Assembly: GCA_024734495.1 (NCBI GenBank)
Contig: JALMQS010000030.1
Location: 36,346,947-36,410,946, forward strand
Source: Forficula auricularia
Taxonomy: Eukaryota; Arthropoda; Insecta; Dermaptera; Forficulidae
Direction of reading: 5' to 3'
DNA: 64,000 nucleotides
Of this stretch, positions 55,573-64,000 are shown piece by piece (position 1 is the stretch's first letter; the number at the start of each line of letters is the position of its first letter). Below the pieces are notes generated by a model. It was not told where the DNA came from and did not search any database. It saw nothing but the letters and a program-made list of their open reading frames with translations. A program made the translations under genes and the position numbers.

Positions 55573-56621
55573 CGGTTGAGCCTGAGTCAAATATATCGAG
55601 AATTCCATGCCAAAACGGAGGGTTTGAAAAATTTTAATTTTTGATTTCCTCTATTTTTTGACATTTTTTAGTACCCATCAAAAAAAAACTCTTCCTGGTA
55701 AATTTTGAAATTTTTTTGATCACTGGTTTAAAAAATATCAAATTTTGGTTTCGCTCATAATTTCTTCAAAAATGGTCCAAATTCAATTTTTTTTTAATTT
55801 TTGTTTTTTTAAATAGTTTTTAAAAAAAAATACAAAAAAATATTTAAAGTGTTTTTATATGCAATTTTTGAGTTTGAAAATTTTAATCTTGTTTTTGAAA
55901 CTGTACCTATGTACTTCTTCATTTTTTTTGATAATTTTTTTATTTTAAACTTCTATTCATTCTACAAATTTTAAGACCGTGTTGATATTGGTCCTATGAT
56001 AATTACTATTTTTTTTCGATTTTTTGAAAATTTCGAAAAAAATTTATTCGCCATTAATCAATATTAAAACCACTGTTTGGTATTAAGTTCTCTTTTTTTT
56101 AGTTATTTTGAATTGATTTTTATCGTTAACAGGTGTTTAAAATAAATATTTAGTTTTTAGTTTGTTGAAAGGAAATCAAAATCAAAAATCGAAAATTGAA
56201 AAAAAAATAGTAATTATCATAGGACCACAATCAACCGGGTCTTGAAATTTGTAGAATGAATAGAAATTTAAAATAAACAAATAGAAGAGTACATAGGTAC
56301 AGTTTCAAAAATAAGATTAAAATCTTCAAACTCAAAAATCGCATATAAAAACACTTTAAATATTTTTTTTGTATTTTTTCTAAAAAGTATTTAAAAAAAC
56401 AAAAATTAAAAAAAAAATTGAATTTGGACCATTTTTGAAGAAGTTATGAGCGAAAAACAGAAATTCGATATCTTTTAAACCGGTGATCAAAAAATTTCAA
56501 AATTTACCAGGAAGAGTTTTTTGATGGGTACTAAAAAATGTCAAAAAATGAAGGAAATCAAAAATTAAAATTTTTTTAAACTGTCCGTGGCGTGGAATGC
56601 CTCATATACTTGGACAACCGG
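55573..56621. mobile_element. 1.05-kb palindrome (foldback element)
   Basis: Arms of about 450 bp run from CGGTTGAGCCTGAGTC to a diverged mirror ending CAACCG. Paired markers are TACCCATCAAAAAA, TCTTCCTGGTAAATTTTGAA, GTACCTATGTAC and ACAAATTTTAAGACC. The outer 60 bp are more diverged than the inner arms. Non-coding. Confidence 0.65.
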
Positions 56622-57026
56622 ATTTTATAGGATTGAAGAGTGAATGATTTGGGAAAGATTGGGAAAAAAGTCTAGGGATAAGCTAAGCGAGGAACGCGTT
56701 TGTTCAATTTAATTCTGATATTTCAATAAAGTTGTGCTATATGTTTGAAAAACAGGTTTGGGGCCGTCCAGAATTTTTGCGCTATTTTTCAAATTTTATA
56801 TTAGATTTTTTTATGACACAGTATGAAAATACTCTTGAGGTTTTGAAATTTTAGGGATAGGCAGCATCCACAGCATCCATGGACCGAACGCCAATGGTTA
56901 GCATATAGAAATAAAGATTGAGATTTAATTTTATTCAATAATTTATTTTTTAAAAAGTACCTATAGCGGATAAAATTTATTTTATATCCCATTAGAGGAA
57001 GTCAAGTCCGGCCCGATAAATGTGGT
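56622..57026. repeat. Flank with CACAGCATCCAT repeat
   Basis: 56815-56905 matches 28632-28730. The rest is AT-rich without a recognised feature. Confidence 0.4.
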
Positions 57027-58062
57027 ATTTTTTAACCGACTTTGAAAAAAAGGAGGAAGTTATCAATTTTTTTTTTTAATTTGTTTATTTATTTCTCTTT
57101 ACCAAGGCCGATGTGGATGATTTTTTTTCATTGGGTTAAGTCTCGTACCCGATTGGTCCCATTTTTTATTATACAGGGTATGGTCAAGTATTGTAATCGT
57201 GCATGAAAAAAGTGTTTTTTTCTTTTTTTAGAAATATCTCAAAAAGGGCTGAATCTTTTTTGATTAACCATGGGATTTTGGTCTACAAAAAAGCCCAAAT
57301 AAGTGAACATCGAAAAAATTATATTTTTCGAGATAATAATTGTTTTGTCAAAATGTCTGTTAGTCTGTCTGGTCAAATTTTTGTGGAGGAGCTAGCTCAA
57401 AAACTAGTATGAATATCAATACCAAATTTCACACGTAGTTTTGGTCCATTGAGATTAAGAGCTGATTAGATTTTGGTGCATATCGACCCAAAATTAAGGA
57501 GGGTGGAGGGGGTTTAAAAATCTAGGCCATTTGAGCAAACTCAATCAAATTTTGTATACATAATCAGTGGGACCCCAGAAGTCTACAAATGAACCAACTA
57601 ATCGCCTAAACTGGGGGGAGGGGGTAAAAAAATGAAAATATAGGCTCTTGTACCAAACTCGACCAAATTTTGTATACAAAATCAGTGGGCCCCCAGGAGT
57701 CTAAAAATGGAAAAACTAACCCCCCTCCCCTACATGGTTATAAATAATTTTATTAAATATTAAATATAAGTGAGGGGCCAGGTTGTATGGTAAAGTCAAG
57801 TGGATGGCTACATCAGAACACGCCAGCTTATTTTCATTGGTATTGGACCTTTTTTGTTATGTATGTTTACGCATAACTTCTTTGTTTATGGACCGATTTC
57901 AATGATTCTTTTTTTATTGCAAAGAGGGTACATTAGGGGCGGTGGCATATTAATTTGGTCAAGTTCTGATGATGTTTGTTTGTCGATTTCTCTTTACCAT
58001 GTGGACCGATTTCGATTATTTTTTTTGCATTGGGTTCAGAATAGTTCTAACACACTCGCCTA
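57027..58062 (+). mobile_element. Family B element split by family A
   Basis: 57027-57171 begins TAACCGACTTTGAAAAAAAG and reaches GATTGGTCCCATTTTTTATT. 57832 onward resumes at CATTGGTATTGGACC and continues to the TCAAGTTCTGATGATG block. The break matches uninterrupted B copies at that point, so A landed inside B. Confidence 0.65.
57172..57831 (+). mobile_element. Family A element nested in family B
   Basis: Starts with ATACAGGGTATGGTCAAG and ends AACACGCCAGCTTATTTT, with about two internal units. TTATT or TATT on both sides may be a target duplication. Because the host sequence is known from other B copies, this is the best-defined A copy here. Confidence 0.75.
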
Positions 58063-58639
58063 GATATATTTTTATTTCGACCTAGAAATCAATGAATTTT
58101 ATGTTTCGGGAAATATACCTACATATTTTAATAATCGTAATTATAATTATGTTTTTGTGCTAACATATATAATCAGTGGTAGTTTTTGCTTGATAAATTT
58201 TTTTAAAAATTGAACATTTTTGAGCAGGTATGTTCAATACCTTAGCTTAACTTCCAATCTTACCGAGAGTGAAACTCAAAATGTGAAAAATACCATAATT
58301 TTCGATTTTTTTTAGAATTAATTAACAGTCCAACATAAAAAATATGAGTTTCGGATTAAGCGACGGAATAATTTATCCAAGAGTGCTCTGCAAAAACCTA
58401 GACAGACCGGATTTTCCGTTGAAGTCTCGCCAGAGGAGTTAGCGCTGCATCGTCACCCACCTCGTTAATTAAAATTTACATCCTAAAGACTAAAAAAAAA
58501 AAAATTAACGAATATTAATTCCAGTTTAAAACTAATTCCAATTTTATAGAAGTAAGTGAGTAAATAATATTAGTTGGCTTTCTGTTCTGTTTAGACTTAA
58601 TTTTTATATTTTCAAATAAGAACACCTGTTTTTTTTTAA
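58063..58639. other. Gene-free stretch
   Basis: 58370-58460 is more even in composition; an A-run lies at 58491-58504. No exon recognised. Confidence 0.3.
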
Positions 58640-58966
58640 TGAAATTGATGAGAGAGTTACACCAAAGAAGTGCATCTCCTAAAGACCTGGGTTGGCCCCT
58701 CCATCGTGAAAAGAGGAAGAAGAGGATATTTTATGGTCTGGCAAGGAGTCGAAAGTATCTGAGGATGCGGGTTCTTAAACTGCTGAAAGTTTATAAGTCG
58801 CTGGGAAGACGGTAGATGGAAGCGAATTCCAGTCTCTGGAGGTCATAGGGATAAATGAGTTGGCGAAATTGCTGGTTCGAATTTTATCCAATTTGACAGC
58901 GAATGAGTGTTGATTATTAGAAAACATTGTGGCTTTAGGGGGAATATTTGAATTCAGCTCGACCAT
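58640..58966 (-). pseudogene. LINE (CR1/Jockey-group) ORF2 C-terminal fragment
   Basis: On the minus strand the frame 58966-58775 contains NNQHSFAVKLDKIRTSNFAN then SFIPMTSRDWNSLPS, the extreme C-terminus of a LINE polyprotein. A related SFIPMTSR-type block can be read downstream of the reverse transcriptase at 62.3 kb, so both belong to one family. It is 5'-truncated, as is usual for LINE insertions. Confidence 0.6.
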
Positions 58967-59046
58967 TGTTTATAATTATAACTACAAAGATGTATTTTTT
59001 GGTTTTTCAATTTTAGCTTTTGTTTAAATAGACAAGACATTATATT

Positions 59047-59575
59047 CCAGGCAAATTACATTGAAAAAAGGGCATTTACAGTAATTATCTCCAGGTAAAA
59101 ATTTTATTGCTGGAATACCCTTTTTTGGTGCCCCAATATTACTCACCTAAGTCCTCTCTCTCCCCAAATCTGAATTGTGGAGTTTGCGCTGCGTTCCTTA
59201 AAATGAGCAAATTTCGGGGTTTTTCCAGTTTTTCTTGAATAACTCTAAAACTGCTTATCAAATTAAAAAGATATTCATTAGATAAATTAAAGCTGTTTAA
59301 ATTTTTCCTAAAATGATAACAATTTCATACATTTCGGTTTATTAGAATCGGTACTAGCGTTTGTGAAAAAATACCACTTTTTTCTAATTTTTAATTTGAA
59401 AAGCCGTTTAAAAAAAAACTCGAAATATACTCATTTTGAGGCACGCAGCGCCAATTCCACAATTCAGATTTAGGGGGAAAACTTATGGTAGTATTATTGG
59501 GGCACCAACAAAGGTATTCCAGCAATAAAATTTTTACTGGGAGATAATTCTTTTGAAAAATCGTAATTTGCCTGG
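59047..59575. mobile_element. 529-bp foldback element
   Basis: Ends CCAGGCAAATTAC and GTAATTTGCCTGG are inverted, followed by AAAATTTTATTGCTGGAATA and its mirror, and CCCCAATATTACT with its mirror. The inner arms include AAAATGAGCAAATTTC-type blocks. No ORF, no clear target duplication. Confidence 0.65.
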
Positions 59576-59621
59576 ACTAATACTTTCGTTTGTAGAGTTT
59601 TGTTCATAGTAATGTTATTTC

Positions 59622-60590
59622 ACAAAGAGAAACAAAGAGGTTGTCCTCTGCTTGATGCAAATAAACATACACACATATATATCGAGATGATATATCTGTA
59701 TATATGTATATTATTTATTTGTTTGAGACTATAGTTTCGAAGACTTGGTCTTCATCATCAGTCTTTTTTAATTATAAATGTTGTTTTTCATGGAGTCAAT
59801 ATCGTATGGATATTGAAAATTTGATGTTCCTTCTTCACTGGTGGTCAGCTTAGAACTAAAGACATTCTTTTGGTTCACATTCAAATATAACCATATGTTT
59901 CCCTTTCTCCTTGTTTTACAAAGAGAAAGGCTGACAATGGAAGGGTTTGTTTTTTCTTTTTTTCTTTTATCTTTTGTTAGCAAACATCTTAAGCAAATTG
60001 CTATTTGATAATTCAATTTGGTTGTTCAAACAAAGTTTTGAATTTCTATTGAATGATTTCAAAATTTCTAACGATTCAATTGCGCTAATTAATTTTGGGT
60101 TTCTTTCTCCTTTTATTAATCTAATTCCTGTCCCTTCTGGGAAAGAGTGATTGTTTGAATTTAAATGTTCCGCAAAAGAGTTTTCATTCTTTTTATTTTT
60201 AAAATCCCTAATATGTTCATTTAATCGAATTTTCAGGATTCTTCTCTGTTTTCCCCTACTTGAATGTGAACCAAAAGAATGTATTTAGTTCTAAGCTGAC
60301 CACCAGTGAAGAAGGAACATCAAATTTTCAATATCCATACGATATTGACTCCATGAAAAACAACATTTATAATTAAAAAAGACTAATGATGAAGACCAAG
60401 TCTTCGAAACTATAGTCTCAAACAAATAAATAATATATATATATATATATATATATACAGATATATCATCTCGATATATATGTGTGTATGTTTATTTGTA
60501 TCAAGCAGAGGACAACCTCTTTGTTTCTCTTTGTGAATCAACAACTCTGCTACTCTCGGCAAAACAAAAACTTTTCAATTTTTTCAATTA
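59622..60590 (-). mobile_element. Penelope-like element, 60-kb copy
   Basis: A terminal segment (59622-59935) and its inverted partner (about 60256-60533, with tail to 60590) enclose a minus-strand coding piece. The left-arm minus-strand hammerhead-like motif (59727-59761) is intact; the right-arm copy has CTAATGA instead of CTGATGA. A (TA)n run lies at 60431-60459. Confidence 0.7.
59768..60255 (-). pseudogene. PLE GIY-YIG endonuclease C-terminal part
   Basis: On the minus strand the frame runs from KQRRILKIRLNEHIRDFKNK through EHLNSNNHSFPEG and AIESLEILKSF, as in the 25-kb copy but without its internal stop at that site. The GIY-YIG core itself is cut off at the arm junction near 60255, so the domain is incomplete. 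The 82-codon ORF 59768-60016 is the frame running into the terminal repeat. Confidence 0.65.
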
Positions 60591-61254
60591 ATGTTATTTC
60601 CACCAACAAATGTTCTTGTTTTGCCCATTCGAAATTTGTTAACTCTATATGGAAATATCTCAGGAAAAATACTTAATCTAGCAGGTTTCAGCTGAAAACT
60701 TTTTTAACTTCTAAAAAGAGAGTGAGTGATCAATTTGACAAAAATGCTTGTTTAAAAGAAAAAAATATATATATATGGCATATTTCTGTTGTTCTTTCTA
60801 ATCCGTCAAAAGAATTAATGCCTACTTGAGAGCAAGCTAATTTCCATCTACTTAACATATTCAATTAAATTTGCTAATGGAATCTCCGTCTAGGATATGA
60901 TATTTAAGAGCTAGGAGCATTATGGCACTTGGGCCGCTTGCTGTTTACAAATTGCCGCTTAAAGCTCATGTGCCTTCATTATATTTTCGAAATGAAAATC
61001 GAGAGCGACGAGACAAAAGATGTACTGGTGGAGAGAGGTGGAGAGCAATATTTTCCATAAACCATACAAGGATGAATTTATATTAAACATAGTGAGGCGG
61101 TAAAGCCCTTCCTTCACCCTATTAAGAGCTCTCCGGGAAATTTGTTAGCTAAATGTTGAAACTTAAAGCAGTTGTAATCCCAAATACAATGATAATAAAT
61201 TAATAATTTATTCTAGGCGTGGTGCTTTTGTTCCCTTTACAGTATACCGGGTGA
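60591..61254. other. Candidate unique intergenic DNA
   Basis: 60830-61160 has even composition and no second copy in the window. No coding frame of note. Confidence 0.3.
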
Positions 61255-61420
61255 GTTTTTTTTTTATCTTGAGACAGTCTTATAACTCAAAACAGTGCAT
61301 TATATGAAAAAAAGTTTCAAATAAAAGTTTATTTATATCAAGGGGGAAACTAAAATACGCTATTGTTTGTTCCCTTAGAACAAGCTTTCAAGGGTATTTC
61401 AAGGTCAAGTTCTGTTTTAG
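61255..61420 (+). repeat. Repeat E, copy 2
   Basis: Same order as 31680-31850: TTATCTTGAGACAGTCTTA, TTCAAATAAAAGTTTATTTA, GAACAAGCTTTCAAGGGTA. Confidence 0.5.
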
Positions 61421-61494
61421 GACCAGTACTATACTAAATTTATGTTTTTAAATGAAAACCTATATTTTTCTTTACATTTCCTAAATCTACTCTT

Positions 61495-61870
61495 ATTAAA
61501 CGAGCAAAAATTGTTTGTTTATTTATTTGTATATTTATTTGTATCTTAGTTCTATTTTGAAAACGGCTCTACCGATCTTGATGAAACCAACTCTATTAAC
61601 ATGTTTTGAGGATGAGAAAACGATCTGGCTAGGTCTGGACCTCGACAAATTTCATCTTAATTGATCTTTTCTTAATTAAAGTAATTATTTATAAATGAAA
61701 ATCTCAATAAAAAGTTTGTTTACATTTTTTTCAATAATCTTTTATTTTTAATTGTTTTTTTTAATTTTAAAACCCACTAATACTTTATACCAAATGTGGT
61801 GGGGGTGGCGGCGGTGGGGGTGCAGTGGTGGGGGCGAGGTGAGTGGTTTCGGTGGGGGGGGGCGTGTACT
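61495..61870 (+). mobile_element. AAACGAGCA repeat and G-rich Helitron-like piece
   Basis: 61495-61640 matches 2320-2460 (TTAAACGAGCAAAAATTG, AAACGGCTCTACCGAT). 61796-61868 is a G-rich tract like 1-150 and follows AAAACCCACTAATACTTTAT. The usual hairpin end is missing because repeat F begins at about 61873. Confidence 0.45.
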
Positions 61871-61872
61871 AT

Positions 61873-62069
61873 ATATATTTTATTTATTTTATTTACATTT
61901 TTCAACGGCTAGAACCCTCAATTTACAAAATTATAAAATTATATATTACATACACAACAATATATTACAATAGTCATTAAATACATCAACACATTACATA
62001 ATTATACATTAGCATTATATTAGTTATTCATAAATTAGTGTGAGCTTGTTGAATAAAGCCGCCACCTTA
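61873..62069 (-). repeat. Family F repeat, interrupted by a LINE
   Basis: Matches 30440-30615 up to GCCGCCACCTTATT, where a T-run begins; in the other copy the sequence continues as ATTTTCAAAG. This locates the LINE insertion point. Confidence 0.55.
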
Positions 62070-63670
62070 TTTTTTTTTTTTTTTTTTTTTAATGCAATCG
62101 AATGCAAGAAGGGGTGCACCAGTAAAGATGTAGCCCCTATGGATCTCGAAAGACCCTTGCATTACCGAAGAGAAGGGAAAGTTGTTTAAGTGAGAGGGTG
62201 TAGACGTAGGTGTCTATGCACCCTGGTTTTGAAGGTTTGAAGATCATAGGTGCTGGGAAAGATAGAGGCTGGGAGAGAGTTCCAGTTCCTTGACGTCATG
62301 GGGATATATGAATTCGCGAATGAAGTGGTCCGGCACTTTTCTAATTTGACCGCGAAAGAGTGTTGGGAGTCGGCAAAACGTGTGCTGCGTGCAAAGCATG
62401 CTTTGGGGGAATTATTGATTTTATCTCATCAGAGCACCTGCCGTGATAGTATCTATAGAAAAGGGAAAGGGCGGAGACATCTCTTCGATGAGCCAGCGAG
62501 TCGAGGGAGTCGGTGAGGGTAGAATCGTCAATTAGCCTGACGGCTCGTTTCTGAATTGCATCAAGGGTAGCAAGAGAATATTTTGAGGCTCCTCTCCACA
62601 GATGAGAGCCGTATTCGAGATAGGGGCGGATTTGGGCCTTGTAGATGGTGAGAAGTTGTGGGGGTTTGTAAAATCGCTTGGACCTGAATAAGAAGCCAAT
62701 CTTCCTTGCTGCAGATTTCGCCACAGAGGAGATGTGTTCATTCCAAGACAGGTCAGATGCGACAGAGACGCCCAACATGGATAGGCTGTCACACATTTTC
62801 AGGGTATTCGAATCGAAGTGAATATCAGGGAAATCTCTATTTTCGCGCCTAGAAATTAGACAACATTGAGTCTTGTTTGAATTGAAGTTAACTAAATTTT
62901 GAGAGCCCCATTTATTCAGTTTGTCTAGGTCGAGAGTAATTGAGGAGGCAATATTGATTCGATTATTCGGGAGAGAGGGTTTGCCGTGTAGAGTGCTATC
63001 GTCGGCGTAACAATGAGTGGGGTTTGCCGTTTGATCAATAAGGTCGTTTATATAAATAAGGAAGAGTGTGGAGGAGATTACAGAGCCTTGGGAACACCAG
63101 AGTTTGTGGAGAACGATTCAGAAGATGTTCCATCCACCACAACTTTTATACTTCGGTTTGTCAGAAAGCTTTCAATCCATTTGCGAAGTGTTGGTGTGAA
63201 TCCAAAGGCTGGTAGTTTGGCAAGAAGATTTTTGTGCCAAACCTGGTCAAAAGCTTTGGAGATATCAAGGGCTACAGCGAGGGTTTCTTTTCCGGCCTCT
63301 AGAGTATTGTTCAAGGTGTGGGTGACATAGGTTAAGATGTCGCCTGTGGAACGATTTTGTCTGAATCCATATTGCCTATCGTGAATTAATTTATTGTTTT
63401 CATGATGAAGGACGTGTTGGTTTATGACTAATTCCATTAATTTGGAAAGAACAGAGGTGATCGAGATAGGCCTGTAATTAGAGATTTGTGATGTGTCTCC
63501 TTTTTAGGAATAGTGTGACTTGGCTATTTTCCAGCTTTTGGGGAATATGCCCGACTTCGTAAGAGAGTTGGAATAGCTTGGATAAGATAGTGGCGTTCAG
63601 GGCGCATTTTTTAATGAGAATTCGTGGGATGTTATCCGGCCTGCGGCGGATTTGGAATTTAATTTATTAA
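62070..63670 (-). mobile_element. LINE (CR1/Jockey-group) 3' part with poly(A)
   Basis: A T-run at 62070-62091 is the reversed poly(A) tail, followed upstream on the minus strand by a short 3' UTR and a disrupted reverse transcriptase gene. The 5' half of the element (endonuclease, ORF1) is absent, consistent with 5' truncation. Confidence 0.65.
62341..63670 (-). pseudogene. LINE reverse transcriptase, frameshifted
   Basis: Minus strand, in protein order: PDNIPRILIKK and YEVGHIPQ pieces (63640-63540), a stop and frame change, then YGFRQNRSTGDIL, VALDISKAFDQVWH and SGVP in the 63437-63078 frame. A one-base deletion at about 63088-63094 shifts the frame in the SGVPQGS motif. The next frame has FLIYINDL, the catalytic YADD (62998-63009), LGVSVASDLSWNEHI and RPYLEYGSHLW to 62341. 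It would copy LINE RNA into DNA at a nicked target, but at least two frame breaks make this copy dead. Confidence 0.8.
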
Positions 63671-63756
63671 TGGCTTTTATGATTATTTGGGGCCTGAAAA
63701 TTATTTTGCCCATGAGGTTGGTTTGGGGGGTATAAGTGGGCGGGTTAAATTGGGTT

Positions 63757-63962
63757 CACGGAAGAAGAAGATGCTGGGCTGCCCAAGGTAGACAGAATGC
63801 AAGACGACCGTCTCCCGAAAATATTGTCAAAAACCGCCCGGAGGGGGTCAGAAGTCCGTGGAAGACCAAAAACGATGGAAAGAGAGTTATGACCCTGATG
63901 ACTGATTGTAATATGTTGGAGAAACAGGTGTTCACACCTATATAAAAGAATAAGAAGAAGAT
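63757..63962 (+). pseudogene. RTE-type LINE C-terminal tail
   Basis: In the + strand frame RMQDDRLPKILSKTARRG and RGRPKTMEREL with a stop near 63892, like the basic C-terminal tail of RTE-group reverse transcriptases (RWLGHVxRMxDDRLPK...RGRPxxRW). It is followed by a short 3' UTR and AAGAATAAGAAGAAG, an RTE-type tail. The upstream part is not recognised. Confidence 0.5.
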
Positions 63963-64000
63963 TTAACTTAATTATCAAACAATTAATTATTAAATCAAAA

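Noticed and set aside
62250..62516. An 88-codon + strand ORF
   Set aside because: It is the antisense shadow of the LINE reverse-transcriptase C-terminal region.
63013..63330. A 105-codon + strand ORF
   Set aside because: Antisense shadow of the LINE reverse-transcriptase palm region.

Overview
This 64-kb window is AT-rich nuclear DNA from an animal, most likely an arthropod. The grounds are Penelope-like retroelements with GIY-YIG endonuclease fragments, CR1/Jockey- and RTE-type LINE pieces, tRNA-derived SINEs, hAT, Tc1 and mariner remnants, a C2H2 zinc-finger gene with a consensus splice donor, and no operon-like organisation. I cannot name the species. One 100-base run of N (13477-13576) is a scaffold gap.

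Only one region looks like a live host gene: a long zinc-finger exon on the + strand (33246-35417). It has an acidic N-terminal part, then an array of C2H2 fingers made of three near-identical in-frame 501-bp units, then a GT donor. The rest of the gene is not confidently in view. GC-richer islands at about 13.85-14.34 kb and 42.24-42.64 kb may be exons or regulatory DNA, but no product is recognisable.

Most of the window is interspersed repeats, many nested. Working names used here: family A is an abundant ~0.6-1.6 kb non-coding element with a terminal hairpin and an internal ~118-bp tandem repeat (about 10 copies); family B is a foldback element marked by a GAAGTCGG-type end (about 5 copies); family C makes the 44-46 kb foldback, which carries a broken PHD-like finger; family D is a hAT element with a perfect 8-bp target duplication; family G is related to A at its hairpin end; family J and several others are long foldbacks. 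PLE copies lie at 8.2-8.8, 24.9-26.0, 36.2-36.6 and 59.6-60.6 kb, with inverted terminal segments that contain hammerhead-ribozyme-like motifs.

Layout: 0-13.4 kb, Helitron-like G-rich pieces, families A, G and J, and foldbacks; 13.4-20 kb, gap, GC island, hAT-D copy, SINEs, Tc1 split by another transposon; 20-32 kb, families A and B, PLE, repeats; 32-35.4 kb, hAT dimerisation-domain relic, then the zinc-finger gene; 35.4-43 kb, PLE-like foldbacks, A elements and quieter DNA; 43-50 kb, family C foldback and a four-level nest of transposons; 50-58 kb, family B, a Helitron 3' end, two giant palindromes, and A inserted in B; 58-64 kb, LINE fragments, a foldback and a PLE. The genes do not form a pathway. 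The biology here is transposon turnover around one tandemly expanding zinc-finger gene. All family assignments come from reading motifs by eye; no searches were run.
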